NCBI RefSeq assembly: GCF_002288825.1
Contig: NZ_NSLI01000002.1
Span: 558,001 to 622,000, forward strand
Source of the DNA: Sphingomonas lenta
GTDB taxonomy: Bacteria > Pseudomonadota > Alphaproteobacteria > Sphingomonadales > Sphingomonadaceae
Direction: 5' to 3'
Length of the DNA stretch: 64,000 bases
Shown here: piece by piece, positions 41,350 to 50,501 of the stretch
Numbering within the stretch: position 1 is the first letter of the stretch
How the letters are laid out: each line of letters starts with the position of its first letter
Notes under the pieces: model-generated
What the model was told of the DNA's origin: nothing
The model's database searches: none
What the model saw: the letters and a program-made list of their open reading frames with translations, nothing else
Translations under genes and position numbers: made by a program

Positions 41350-41387
41350 CTTAGCGTACGTAAAATGCACTTTCGTGTAGTGACCCC
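41350..41387 (-). repeat. Right terminal inverted repeat
   Basis: The complement reads GGGGTCACTACACGAAAGTG and ends in ACGCTAAG, a typical Tn3-family 38-bp terminus. Confidence 0.9.
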
Positions 41388-42551
41388 TACCTGACGCTGG
41401 CCGCCAGCCTGCGCCACGGGCAAGGGCTCACCATTTTCGAGCCGTTCCTCGGCATCACCACGCGCGCGCTGTTTCCGCCGCTCTATCCCGTGCTGCTGGC
41501 GGGGTGGAGCATTGCGTTCGGCTTCTCCACGCCGTCGCTGCTCGCATTCGGCACCCTGACCGACCTCGCCACGGCCGCGATGATCGCGGCGCTGGGATCC
41601 CGCGTCGGCCGCGCCGGGGCTGGGCGGGGCGCGGCGTGGCTCTATCTGATCTGGCCGTCGGCGCTGTTCTCCGCTCCGCTCGCGCAAAAGGAAAGCCTGT
41701 GCGCGCTTCTGGTCGTGATCATCGCGACGGCGTGGGTGTGGAGCGATCTGCCCGGCTGGAAGCGTGTCTCCGTCATTGGCGTCGCCGCCGGCCTGCTGGC
41801 GCTGACGCAGCCGGGTGAAGCGCCGCTTGCCGGGCTGTTCGGGCTGGTCTTGGCGGGTCGCCTCGGCCTCGTCCGGCTGCTGCGGACCGGGGTTCCCGCA
41901 GCCGCCATCGCCTGCCTCGTGCTGCTGCCGTGGTGGGTCCGCAACTGGCTCACGTTCGGCGCCTTCGTGCCGCTCACCACGTCGAGCGGCGTGGGCCTGT
42001 GGATCGGCAACAACCCCGGCGCGACCGGCAACTGGATGGCGCCGCCCGCCTCGCTGCGCGGCCTACCCGAACTGGAATATAGCCGCCAAGCGGGGCTGAT
42101 CGCGCGCGAGTGGATCACGGCCCACCCCGTCGCGTTCGTGCGGCTGACGCTCGCCAAGCTCGCCCGGTCCTGCGGCGTCGCTGACTTTGGACTGGTGCGG
42201 CTCGCGGCGATGCGCCCGGCGGTGTCTGCTTGGATAGCGGCGCTGCTGCTGCCGCTCTCCCAGGGCGCGCACCTTGTCATGCTGGGCGGCGCGGCCGTCG
42301 CTGCCCGGCTCCGCGCTGATCGTGCGCTCGAGACGGTGCTGTTGCTGGTTGCCGCGTGCGGGCTGCAGATTGCGGTGTTCGGGGTCTGGTTCGAGTTCGC
42401 GGAGCGGCATCGCGAGTTCGCGACGCCGTTCCTGCTGCTCCTGCTCTGCCTTGGGCTGGACCGCGCTCAGCGCGGGCGGTCGTCGCCCGTCGCCCCGCGG
42501 TCAAGCAGGGCATCGATCGACCATCGGCCGCTGCCGACGATGAACACGTAA
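41388..42551 (+). pseudogene. Glycosyltransferase family 39-like protein, 5' end removed
   Basis: An open frame runs directly from the transposon edge (YLTLAASLRHGQGLTIFEPF) for 387 codons. Several membrane spans and a periplasmic segment (VRNWLTFGAFVPLTTSSGVG) resemble the ArnT/GT39 dolichyl-phosphate-mannose class. The catalytic N-terminal Asp loop is absent, so the gene lost its start when the transposon region was formed. The 3' end overlaps the convergent doxX-like gene by 85 bases. Confidence 0.7.
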
Positions 42552-42958
42552 AGGCAGCTCAGCAACATGGTCAGGTCGGCGCGCGCTTCGTGCTGCGCGC
42601 TCCAGAAGCCGTAGCGCTTGAGGTCAGGCAGGCTGAACGGTCCTACCCCGTGGCCGACGAGGACAGGAAGCTTGGTCGAGACGAGCGCCACGATCATGGT
42701 GATGACAAGCGGGATCGCCGCCGCCCTCGTGAACAGCCCGAGGACGATGAGCGCGCCGCAGACGGTCTCCACAACGCCGACGAACGGCCCTAGTGCCTCG
42801 GGCCAGGGTATGCCGATCTTGGCGAACCGGCCCGCTCCCAGGATGGCGGGGAAGATCAGCTTCTGGATGCCTTCGGGGAAGAATACGGCGAGCCCGACCG
42901 CCAGCCGGATCAGGATCGTCCAGGGGCTCGCATCGCTGTTGACCACCCGCCGGAGCAT
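42467..42958 (-). CDS. DoxX-family membrane protein
   Basis: This 163-residue protein has four spans and the DoxX pattern IRLAVGLAVFFPEGIQKLIFP (about residues 16-36) and ETVCGALIVLGLFTRAAAIPL. DoxX proteins are linked to quinone or thiol redox systems at the inner membrane. It follows the hemerythrin gene by five bases and is probably co-transcribed. Confidence 0.85.
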   Translation of the reverse strand: MLRRVVNSDASPWTILIRLAVGLAVFFPEGIQKLIFPAILGAGRFAKIGIPWPEALGPFVGVVETVCGALIVLGLFTRAAAIPLVITMIVALVSTKLPVLVGHGVGPFSLPDLKRYGFWSAQHEARADLTMLLSCLYVFIVGSGRWSIDALLDRGATGDDRPR

Positions 42959-42963
42959 GACGC

Positions 42964-43704
42964 TCAGGCCGTCGCCGGGGGCGGGGCCGCGGTGAAGCGG
43001 GCGAGGTCGGCAAGCCCGAGCGCGCCTTCGATGTTCGTGACCTTGTCGAGCGCCATGTCGAAGCCGTCGCCCCCGAACTGCTTGCGCTCGATCTCCTCGA
43101 ACTGCTCGCCCAGCTCCTTGTATTGCTTGCCGAGCGCCTTCTTGAACGAAGGGAACACGATCGTGTCCTCCCGCGCGGCATGGGCCTCATACATGCGCGA
43201 AAAGCCCGTCATCGCCTTCGCCAACCCCTCGGCCTGTCCGGTCGCGATACTGCCGCCCTTGGTCTGGTCGATGATGTAGTCGGTGAGCTGTCGGCCGCGC
43301 TCGTGCTGGGCGACCAGCAGGTCGGGATAGCGCGCCGCGTCGCCCCCCGCCTTGCGGACGGCCGGGAAGACATGGCCCTCCTCCAGCAGCTTCTCGTGAT
43401 ATTGCTCGCCGAACGTCCTGAACAGCGTTGCCGCCCGATTGAGTGCGGCCGCATCCACCTTTGCCGATGAAGCGACCAGCGGCGCGGCTTCGCGATAGAC
43501 GATCAGGATGCGGCGCAGCACGCCATGCTCGCGCATCAGGTCTTCGTTGGCGGCAACCTCCTGCTCCTCACCGCCTTCCTTCTCGTCCTTGTCATCGCCT
43601 TCACGCGAGCACGCGGTCGCAACCAGCAGGGTGGGTACGACCAGGCCGACCGTCGCCAGCAGCGCGCGGCGGTTGACGTTCGGATCGTCCGCGGGTGAAG
43701 CCAT
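42964..43704 (-). CDS. Hemerythrin-domain lipoprotein or exported protein
   Basis: The 246-residue protein has an N-terminal signal with NRRALLATVGLVVPTLLVATAC, a possible lipobox Cys near residue 33, and an acidic linker. The hemerythrin HHE domain follows, with histidines in MREHGVLRRIL, FGEQYHEKLLEEGHVFP, AQHERGRQLTDY and MYEAHAAREDTIVFP. A di-iron site for oxygen or NO sensing or scavenging is expected. Divergent from the PadR gene. Confidence 0.85.
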   Translation of the reverse strand: MASPADDPNVNRRALLATVGLVVPTLLVATACSREGDDKDEKEGGEEQEVAANEDLMREHGVLRRILIVYREAAPLVASSAKVDAAALNRAATLFRTFGEQYHEKLLEEGHVFPAVRKAGGDAARYPDLLVAQHERGRQLTDYIIDQTKGGSIATGQAEGLAKAMTGFSRMYEAHAAREDTIVFPSFKKALGKQYKELGEQFEEIERKQFGGDGFDMALDKVTNIEGALGLADLARFTAAPPPATA

Positions 43705-43770
43705 GATCCATCTCCTGCCGGCCGGGCGCCCAGGGCGACAACGGGGCATTTTAGGAAACCGACCGGCTCA

Positions 43771-43787
43771 CTATCGGTTCCCGATAG
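43771..43787. promoter_or_regulatory. Palindrome between hemerythrin and padR genes
   Basis: CTATCGG (43771-43777) and CCGATAG (43781-43787) are perfect inverted arms around TTC, in the divergent promoter region. A PadR operator is the simplest reading. Confidence 0.45.
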
Positions 43788-43823
43788 CGAAAGCCGTTCC
43801 TATAGTTTCGGGGATGCCGGATA

Positions 43824-44153
43824 ATGGACCACCGCGAACTGCTGTCGGGCTTCGTGCGGCTGCACATCCTGCTCCACGCCGCCGACGCGCCGATCTACGG
43901 CCAATGGATAACCGAGGAGCTGGCGCGCCACGGCTACCGGCTTTCCGCCGGCACGCTCTACCCCATGCTGCAAGGGATGGAAAAGAAGGGCTACCTCTCC
44001 TCGCACACGGAGCGCCACGGCCGAGCGGTCCGCAAGCTCTACGTCGCGACCGACCTCGGTCGCGAAGCGCTCGCGCTCGTTCGCGACAAGGCGCGCGAGC
44101 TTTTTGGCGAACTGGTCGAGGGGCACGGGCGTGAACGCATCCCGAAAGGCTGA
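43824..44153 (+). CDS. PadR-family regulator
   Basis: This 109-residue protein shows the PadR winged helix: LHILLHAADAPIYGQWITEEL, GYRLSAGTLYPMLQGMEKKGYL and RKLYVATDLGREAL. The chrA-type gene starts inside its 3' end (23-base overlap), so it may sense chromate stress or a related signal. Confidence 0.88.
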   Translation: MDHRELLSGFVRLHILLHAADAPIYGQWITEELARHGYRLSAGTLYPMLQGMEKKGYLSSHTERHGRAVRKLYVATDLGREALALVRDKARELFGELVEGHGRERIPKG

Positions 44154-45330
44154 GCTTATCGGGACCCCGGGGGAGGTCTTCGGCGCTTTTCTGAAACTCG
44201 GCATCACCTCGTTCGGAGGACCGATCGCGCATCTCGGCTATTTCCGCGACGAGCTGGTGATCCGACGACGCTGGGTGAACGAGCCGGCCTATGCCGAGCT
44301 GGTCGCGCTGTGTCAGTTCCTGCCCGGTCCCGCGTCGAGCCAGGTCGGGTTTTCGCTCGGCCTGGCGCGCGCCGGGCCGCTCGGCGCGCTGGCCGCCTGG
44401 GTCGCGTTCACGCTTCCCTCGACCGTGCTGATGCTCGTACTCGCGCTCGTCTCCGCGCAAGTCGACGGTCCGGTCGCGGGCGCCGTATTCCACGCCCTCA
44501 AGCTCGTCGCGGTGGTAATCGTCGCGCAAGCGGTCTGGGGCATGGCGCGCAGTCTCACGCCCGACCTGCGCCGGGTGCTGATCGCCGTCGCCGCCGGGCT
44601 GATAACGGGGGTGATGGGGGGTGCGTTGGGGCAGGTTGCCGCCATCCTGCTCGGCGCGGGGGCGGGGGTCGTCGCCTGCCGCCACCTCCCGATCGCGCCC
44701 GGCGATTGGGCACCGATCACGGTCCGACGCCGGGTCGGCGCGATGTGTCTCATCTTTTTCGCACTGCTGCTCGTGATGCTGCCGCCCATCGCAGGGGCGC
44801 TGGGCTGGCGCGAACTGCGGCTGTTCGACCTGTTCTACCGCGCGGGCGCGCTGGTGTTCGGCGGCGGCCATGTCGTCCTGCCGCTGCTGCACGCCACGTT
44901 GGTGCCGATCGGCTGGATCGACGACGGTCGCTTCCTCGCCGGTTATGGCGCGGCCCAGGCGCTGCCGGGGCCGCTGTTCACAATCTCCGCCTATCTCGGG
45001 GCGTTCGCGGGCAAAGGCGTCGGCGGGGCCGTTGTAGCATTAGTCGGAATATTCCTGCCAGGGTTCCTGATCCTGGTCGGTGTGCTGCCCTTCTGGACGG
45101 CGCTGCGCCGGAACGCGCTGGTTCGCGCCGCGATCGCTGGCGTTAATGCGGCTGTGGTCGGCATTCTGGCGCTCGCGCTCTATGATCCGCTATGGACGAG
45201 CAGCGTCCGGTCCTGGCGCGATACGCTGCTAGTCGTGGTCGCATTAATCGCGTTGCTGCGGTGGCGCCTCCCGCCGCTTGCAATCGTCACCGGGATGGTG
45301 GGGGGGGCGCTCGGCCTGCTAGCTCTCTGA
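44131..45330 (+). CDS. chrA: ChrA-type chromate transporter, two-domain form
   Basis: This 399-residue protein starts at GTG 44131 after GAGGGG. It has two homologous CHR halves: FLKLGITSFGGPIAHLGY with CQFLPGPASSQVGFSLG (first half), and LFYRAGALVFGGGHVVLPLL with GYGAAQALPGPLFTISAYLG (second half). The bidomain ChrA exports chromate. PadR regulators preceding chrA are known in several bacteria. Confidence 0.93.
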   Translation: MNASRKAELIGTPGEVFGAFLKLGITSFGGPIAHLGYFRDELVIRRRWVNEPAYAELVALCQFLPGPASSQVGFSLGLARAGPLGALAAWVAFTLPSTVLMLVLALVSAQVDGPVAGAVFHALKLVAVVIVAQAVWGMARSLTPDLRRVLIAVAAGLITGVMGGALGQVAAILLGAGAGVVACRHLPIAPGDWAPITVRRRVGAMCLIFFALLLVMLPPIAGALGWRELRLFDLFYRAGALVFGGGHVVLPLLHATLVPIGWIDDGRFLAGYGAAQALPGPLFTISAYLGAFAGKGVGGAVVALVGIFLPGFLILVGVLPFWTALRRNALVRAAIAGVNAAVVGILALALYDPLWTSSVRSWRDTLLVVVALIALLRWRLPPLAIVTGMVGGALGLLAL

Positions 45331-45448
45331 CGTCGGTCCCGCATCGGCTCCTGCGGGAGTTGTAGGCGGCAAGACTGCCGTGGCGGCGGCCTAGCCCACA
45401 TCCACAGGACACCGGCAGCAACTGGAGTTCACGCCGGTGCCAGTGCCG

Positions 45449-46126
45449 TCATGTCGCCCGCGCCGATTCTCCGTCGATCTGCTGGACCGCGCTGACGAAG
45501 GCGAACAGCTTCTGCGGGTCGAGATGACCGCCCGTCCGGACGCCGGAGCACAGGTCGACCCCATAAGGGCGGACCTGCCTGATCCCTCCCGCAACATTCG
45601 CGGCGGTCAGGCCCCCGGCAAGAAACACCGGTTTTTCGGTCGCCCGCACGTGAGCGGCGCTGACCGCCCAGTCATGCGCGCGGCCGGTTCCGCCCAGCCT
45701 CGCCACCGGGGCGTTGGGCCTGCCCGAGTCGAGCAGGAAAGCATGAACGCAAGGCTCATAGGCCGGGATTAGCTGTAGCGCGTCCGGCCCTTCGACGTGG
45801 ATGACCTGGAGGTGGCGGTCGTGCGGCTCCAGCGCCGCCAGCTTCCGCGACTCCGCGGGATCGATGTGCGACACGATCTGGACCGCTGACGGAGCGGTCG
45901 CGCGGACATGGGCGGAGATGGCGTCCGCGGTCGTCTCGGATGTCAGCAGGAAGGTGGCTACCGGCGGTGGCACGAGCGCCGTCACCTCTGCGATCGCCCT
46001 GTCGGAGATCGGACCGGGGCCAGAGGGCATGCGCGCCACCAGCCCCAGCGCATCAGCCCCCGCCGCGATCGCGATTTGCGCTTCATTCGGGGAGGCGATG
46101 CAGCAAACCTTGATCCGCGTTCTCAT
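45449..46126 (-). CDS. Phosphoribosylanthranilate isomerase-like (TrpF) protein
   Basis: A 225-residue beta/alpha-barrel with the phosphate-loop FLAGGLTAANV near residue 175 and GVDLCSGVRTGG at the C-terminus. The catalytic Cys region reads RIKVCCIAS instead of the common KICGxT, and an Asp is present in HAFLLDSG. TrpF converts phosphoribosylanthranilate in tryptophan synthesis. No other trp gene is nearby, so a divergent role is possible. ATG 46126 is chosen over a longer frame. Confidence 0.75.
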   Translation of the reverse strand: MRTRIKVCCIASPNEAQIAIAAGADALGLVARMPSGPGPISDRAIAEVTALVPPPVATFLLTSETTADAISAHVRATAPSAVQIVSHIDPAESRKLAALEPHDRHLQVIHVEGPDALQLIPAYEPCVHAFLLDSGRPNAPVARLGGTGRAHDWAVSAAHVRATEKPVFLAGGLTAANVAGGIRQVRPYGVDLCSGVRTGGHLDPQKLFAFVSAVQQIDGESARAT

Positions 46127-46210
46127 TGGAACGAGACATGCCGCCATGCCGCCATGCCGACGCGAGGGCAATGCGGTCCGTGCTGGTACCGTCGCGAGGT
46201 CGGGCATTCT

Positions 46211-47773
46211 CTATCGTGGCGCAAGGCTGATCGTAGCCGTGCCGCGCCCCCATACGGGCAGGTAAACGCCTTGCCCGGCCGCCTTCAGCTGGCCTGTGCG
46301 CACGTCCGTGATATGGGCGCGCACGACCACATTGCCGATCCGCTTCTCGTCGATCGCACGGGTGATCTTGCCGAACAGCTTGTCGAAATCCTTTTCAAAA
46401 TTCTGGGTCAGTGCGGCGGACACGGTGCTTGAAATGCCGGGGGCATTGGCGAGCTTCAGGAGCAGGCTTGTCCGCACCGAGTCGGTCACACCGGCGACGG
46501 TGAGATCGTCAAACGCGACCCGGCGATCGTTGACGGCGTTGCGCGGCGTGGCGGTAAGCCAGATCGTGCCCCGCGATGGCTCCCCACCATCGGCCGCCGC
46601 GCTGAAGCGAAGCCCGACCGCGATCTTGCCGCCGGTCGTGCCGTAGATGGTCACCTGGTGAAACTGCGCTCGCACGGCACCGACACCCGGCACCTCGAAG
46701 GCGCGGCGGGAACGCTTCACCAATGCCTTGGCGAGCACCGGCTCCAGCTGACGATAGTCGGCGATGACGGGTATGGCGAACAGGATGCGGCTGGGTCCGG
46801 GCTGCGTGCGCGTCATGTCGGGGAGCGGCTGGCGCTGCGGATCAGGGGGCCGATCGCCGACAAAGGTTTCCGTCCCCGCCGTCAGCCCCAGCGCCAAGGT
46901 CACCCGGTTGCGCGAGATGGTGTAGCCTCCGTAGCTTAATTGCCGAGGCGTGATCCGCATCCACACCGGCGGGTTCGCCCGGTTCAGTTGCACGGAGGAG
47001 AACGCCGCGCCCCAGACCTGCGCGACCTGCTCACGCAGCTGCAATTTGGCGAGCTCCTGCGGCAGCGTACGTTCCAGGCGCGCGACGACGCCGGCGAGCT
47101 TGGCGTCGGCCTTGCTGGTGAACTCGATGCGCTGGCCCAGGAAGTCGACGTGCGGCTCGTCGGTCCAGTCGTAGGCGATCGATACCGTGCCGCGCGGCGA
47201 CCAGTCGCGGGCGATGTCGAGCCTGATCGCGGCCCGGACGCGGGCGTCCGCTTGCGCCGTCTCCCGGCTGAGTACGCCTCCCACGTCGCGAGCGCTGATC
47301 GCGGCGTGAAGCGGCATGGTGACAATGATCGTTTTCCCCGAGCCTTCCAGCACCAGCGGCCCTCGGACGACGGTGCCGGTGATGCGGCACTGGATGGCGG
47401 GCGTCTTTGTCTTCGCGAAGAGGATCTTGACCTTCTTCGGCGGGAGGCAGGTCTGCCCCGGCTTGTCGATCGACCAGAGGCGACGCGGAACCGCCCGTTC
47501 GAGGGTCGCCGCCAGCTTGCCCAGGTCCGCGACGATCGGCACGTCGATGGTGGAGGTCTGCGCGGGCACGCTGATCGTGTCCGTCGCTCGCGGAGGCGCC
47601 TCGCGAGGAGTTCGGTCGCAGCCACTAAGGCATGCGACGCAGAGCAGCCCGGATACGATCAAGACACTGGAGAGTTCGTCCCCGCGCAAGAGAGCCCCGG
47701 CAATCTGGCCTGCCGCTTCAGCTATCGCTCCAACCGGCCTGGAGAAGGTTGCCCGAGCCGTCGTGTTCTTCAT
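46211..47773 (-). CDS. DUF4403 lipoprotein
   Basis: This 520-residue protein has a lipobox (LLCVACLSGC) near residue 52. The unusually long leader suggests the true start may lie downstream of 47773, for example a TTG around 47688. The mature part is the beta-rich DUF4403 fold with two similar halves (ADLGKLAATLERAVPR and ADYRQLEPVLAKALVK). This family resembles lipid- or membrane-binding tubular proteins, but its function is not known to me. Confidence 0.8.
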   Translation of the reverse strand: MKNTTARATFSRPVGAIAEAAGQIAGALLRGDELSSVLIVSGLLCVACLSGCDRTPREAPPRATDTISVPAQTSTIDVPIVADLGKLAATLERAVPRRLWSIDKPGQTCLPPKKVKILFAKTKTPAIQCRITGTVVRGPLVLEGSGKTIIVTMPLHAAISARDVGGVLSRETAQADARVRAAIRLDIARDWSPRGTVSIAYDWTDEPHVDFLGQRIEFTSKADAKLAGVVARLERTLPQELAKLQLREQVAQVWGAAFSSVQLNRANPPVWMRITPRQLSYGGYTISRNRVTLALGLTAGTETFVGDRPPDPQRQPLPDMTRTQPGPSRILFAIPVIADYRQLEPVLAKALVKRSRRAFEVPGVGAVRAQFHQVTIYGTTGGKIAVGLRFSAAADGGEPSRGTIWLTATPRNAVNDRRVAFDDLTVAGVTDSVRTSLLLKLANAPGISSTVSAALTQNFEKDFDKLFGKITRAIDEKRIGNVVVRAHITDVRTGQLKAAGQGVYLPVWGRGTATISLAPR

Positions 47774-47841
47774 CGCCGCGCATCTCCAGCCGTCCGAGCG
47801 GCGTCCCATCCGATAGGTTTACCAGACGAGTTTCGTAAAAG

Positions 47842-47866
47842 GGAACCGTTCCGTTTCCTTATCGTT
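47842..47866 (+). promoter_or_regulatory. EcfG-type general stress promoter
   Basis: GGAAC (47842-47846), 16 bases, CGTT (47863-47866), about 50 bases before the DUF4142 gene. This matches the alphaproteobacterial general-stress consensus. Confidence 0.7.
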
Positions 47867-47915
47867 CGACCCGTTGATTTCGGTCAGTGCCCGACAACAC
47901 CAACGGAGGACCTCA

Positions 47916-48485
47916 ATGAAGACCGCGATAGTTGCTGCGCTGCTCACCCTGGCGCCGGTACCAGTGTTGGCGCAGGCCGTTTCGCCCGCCACTTCGGGAA
48001 CGATGACCAGCGCCGACGTCGGCGTCTCGCCGATTGCGAGCCAGAGCGGGCCCAATTACGTGCTCGCGGCGGCCGACGCCAACCTTTACCAGATCAAGGC
48101 CGCGCAGCTCGCCGCGACGCGCGCGCAGCGGGACGACGTCAAGGCCTATGCGAAGCGCGTGCTGGCTGAGACGCAGAGCAGCCACAAGGCGCTGTTGGCA
48201 GCGCTGAAGAATGATCAGCGCACAATCAAGGCGCCGTCCGCGAACCTGTCCGCAGACCGCGCTGCCCTGCTCAAGCTGCTCCAAAAGGCTCCCAGGAGCG
48301 CCTTCGACAATCTGTATCTGACCCAGTCGGCGCAGGTCCAGCAGGCCGCATGGGCGGTGAACAAGGGCTACGCGCAGGACGGGACCGACCCCGCGCTGCA
48401 GCAGGTCGCCGGCACCGCGGTTCCGATGCTGGAGAACGAGCTCACCACCGGCAAGTCTCTCACTCCCTCCGGACTTGCAGGCTAA
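47916..48485 (+). CDS. DUF4142 periplasmic helical protein
   Basis: This 189-residue protein starts at ATG 47916 after GGAGGA, with a signal peptide ending VLAQA. The four-helix DUF4142 domain shows YVLAAADANLYQIKAAQLAA and VKAYAKRVLAETQSSHKALL. This family is common among stress-induced envelope proteins, in line with the GGAAC-N16-CGTT promoter. Convergent with the MarR gene (4-base overlap). Confidence 0.85.
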   Translation: MKTAIVAALLTLAPVPVLAQAVSPATSGTMTSADVGVSPIASQSGPNYVLAAADANLYQIKAAQLAATRAQRDDVKAYAKRVLAETQSSHKALLAALKNDQRTIKAPSANLSADRAALLKLLQKAPRSAFDNLYLTQSAQVQQAAWAVNKGYAQDGTDPALQQVAGTAVPMLENELTTGKSLTPSGLAG

Positions 48486-49036
48486 GGTGACCCTTGTCGG
48501 ACCAGGCTGCTACTCCCGTCGGCCTGGTCCGACACCCTTGTTCTCATGGCGGCCCGGAGTCGGCTGAACTGGTCGCGGGCTTCGCCGTTCATGAGGTGCT
48601 GCATCAGGATCCAGTAGCCTGTCACCGCAGTCTCACCGGCTTCGTGGTACGCCCTGGCCATGTTGCGCTTCAGGTCGTCGAACAGGTTCGCTTCGAGTTT
48701 CTGCCCTTCAGGTGTGAGTGCCAGAAGACGTCGGCGCCTGTCCTGCGTTCCCGGTCGGGCAACGATCAGTCCCCGCTCGATCAGGTCCTTCATTACACGA
48801 CCGAGCGACTGTTTGGTGACCCCGAGAATTTTCAGCAGGTCGCTTACCGACAGGTCAGAGTATCTGCCGACGAAATACAACAGCCGATGGTGCGCCCGTC
48901 CCAGACCACGCGCCGCAAGTTCGGCATCCGCATGGGCAAGGTGAGATCGGCGAGCGAAGAACAGAAGGTCCATTCCGCCTCTGATCGCGTCATCCCGCAG
49001 GTACTGGGCAGGCGGGGGCCGCAGCGGCATCGTCAT
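48482..49036 (-). CDS. MarR-family regulator
   Basis: This 184-residue winged-helix protein shows LSVSDLLKILGVTKQSLGRVMKDLIERGLI and the wing PGTQDRRRRLLALTPEG. It is the last gene of the leftward thioesterase-efflux operon, 43 bases after the outer-membrane factor, and may regulate it. ATG 49036 (MTMPLRPP) is chosen. Confidence 0.88.
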   Translation of the reverse strand: MTMPLRPPPAQYLRDDAIRGGMDLLFFARRSHLAHADAELAARGLGRAHHRLLYFVGRYSDLSVSDLLKILGVTKQSLGRVMKDLIERGLIVARPGTQDRRRRLLALTPEGQKLEANLFDDLKRNMARAYHEAGETAVTGYWILMQHLMNGEARDQFSRLRAAMRTRVSDQADGSSSLVRQGSP

Positions 49037-49079
49037 GCGTGTCGTGTCCTGTGACGGACTGAGCGCCAGCTTCTCACCA

Positions 49080-50501
49080 CTATTCCCATCCCAACCCGAT
49101 GGATTTCTGCAAGGCGATGAAGGCGCGATCAAGCTCGCCGGTCGCCTCCAGCACCGACTGATCGGCCGCAAGGGCCGCGCGCTCCGCATCCAGGGATGTT
49201 GTCAACGGTACGGCGCCGCGACTGAAGCGCTGCGCCGCATACGCCGCGGACTGCCTCGCTCCATTGCGGCTCTGGACGCTGGAGGCGAGGTTCTTCCGCT
49301 GGTTGCCGAAGCGCGTCAGGCTGGTCTCCGCGTCCGACAGGGCCGACAGGACCGCCTTGCGGTACTGCGCTTCCGCCTCGTCCCGGTCGGCCCGCGCCTG
49401 CTCCACCCGCGCCCGATTGCGGCCGAAATCGAGGAAGCTCCAGTTGATGCGCGGGAGCAGCAGGCTGGAGACGTTGTCGGGATCAACCACGTCGCCGATG
49501 TCGGGACCGCCGAGGCCGACGATCCCCATGATGCTGACCGATGGAAACTGCCGGGCGACGTTGACGCCGATCTGCGCGTTCGATGCCGCCAGCTGCCGCT
49601 CGGCGGCGCGGATGTCTGGGCGGCGCCGCAGCATGGCGGCGGGATCGCCGATCGGAACCGCTGCCGGGATTGTCGGAATGGGGGCGGGCGCGGAGAGCGC
49701 CGCGTCGTGTGCGCCCGGCTCGTCGCCGGTGAGCAGGGCCAACTGGTCCAGCGTGGTCGCGATCTGTCCCTCGAGCGGCAACAGTTCGGCCTCCGTGCGG
49801 GTCAGCTCGGTCTGGAGCCGGACCACCTCGTCGCGCGACGATGCCCCGCGCTGCTCGCGCTGTTGCAGCAGGGCGAGTGATCGCTGCTGAAGCTGCGCGG
49901 AGCGGCGGGCCAGGATCAGGCGCTGCTGGAGTTCGCGCAAGGTCACATAATTCTGGGCCACCTCCGCCGAGAGACGAACCTGCGCATCAGCTCTATTGGC
50001 TTCGGCTGCCTGAGCCTGGGCCTCGGCACCTTCGGCGGCGCGGCGCCGTCCGCCGAACAGATCGATCTCCCACGACGCATCAAGGCCGGCATTGTAGAAT
50101 TCGGCCCTGATACGATCGGATTGCTCGCCCTGCGTCGGCAGCGCGAGCGAGCCTGCGGGAAGATCGGCGACGATCGCAGTGCCCGACGCCGATACGGTGG
50201 GAAGCTGGTTCGCGCGCTGTTCGCGCAAGCTGGCGCGCGCCTTGCGGATGCGCGCCTCCGCGATCGCCACGTCGGGATTTGAGGCAAGCGCGCGGTCGAT
50301 CAGCGTCGTGAGCTGCGCGTCGCCCATGCCTTCCCACCAGCGTGCGACAGGGGGCTGCGGTACCGTGACTGCCTGATCTGCGCGGCGAAATGTCGACCCG
50401 GGACGCTCGCCGCTCGCGACGCCCGGCGGGCCTTCATAGTTGGGTCCGACGACGCAGCCGGTCAGGAGGGCGGGCAGAATGGTCCAGCTAAGTCGCTTCA
50501 T
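49080..50501 (-). CDS. Outer-membrane efflux lipoprotein (NodT/OprM family)
   Basis: A 473-residue TolC-like protein with a lipoprotein signal (LPALLTGC, Cys about residue 16) and two OEP domains (DLFGGRRRAAEGAEAQAQAA, INWSFLDFGRNRARVEQARA). It forms the outer channel for the adjacent EmrAB-type pump. Its start overlaps the MFS stop (TGATG). Confidence 0.92.
   Translation of the reverse strand: MKRLSWTILPALLTGCVVGPNYEGPPGVASGERPGSTFRRADQAVTVPQPPVARWWEGMGDAQLTTLIDRALASNPDVAIAEARIRKARASLREQRANQLPTVSASGTAIVADLPAGSLALPTQGEQSDRIRAEFYNAGLDASWEIDLFGGRRRAAEGAEAQAQAAEANRADAQVRLSAEVAQNYVTLRELQQRLILARRSAQLQQRSLALLQQREQRGASSRDEVVRLQTELTRTEAELLPLEGQIATTLDQLALLTGDEPGAHDAALSAPAPIPTIPAAVPIGDPAAMLRRRPDIRAAERQLAASNAQIGVNVARQFPSVSIMGIVGLGGPDIGDVVDPDNVSSLLLPRINWSFLDFGRNRARVEQARADRDEAEAQYRKAVLSALSDAETSLTRFGNQRKNLASSVQSRNGARQSAAYAAQRFSRGAVPLTTSLDAERAALAADQSVLEATGELDRAFIALQKSIGLGWE

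Larger units (their letters stand above)
37140..41387. mobile_element. Tn3-family transposon with 38-bp terminal inverted repeats
   Basis: Both ends begin GGGGT(G/C)ACTACACGAAAG and match through TTTTACGTACGC: left 37140-37177, right 41350-41387 (complement). The element holds a passenger membrane protein, a resolvase, a res region and a full-length transposase. The expected 5-bp target duplication is absent: TACTA flanks the left and TACCT the right. The element also cuts the HNH gene on the left and a glycosyltransferase gene on the right, so DNA next to it was probably deleted after insertion. Confidence 0.9.

Noticed and set aside
37135..41392. Five-base target duplication around the Tn3-family element
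   Set aside because: TACTA and TACCT share only three bases, so no duplication is present.
43750..43800. EcfG-like site (GGAAC-N16-GGTT) upstream of the hemerythrin gene on the minus strand
   Set aside because: The -10 element deviates from CGTT, and the region is better explained by the CTATCGG/CCGATAG palindrome.
46940..48169. 409-codon plus-strand frame opposite DUF4403
   Set aside because: Low-complexity antisense translation; the minus-strand DUF4403 gene and the plus-strand DUF4142 gene explain the region.
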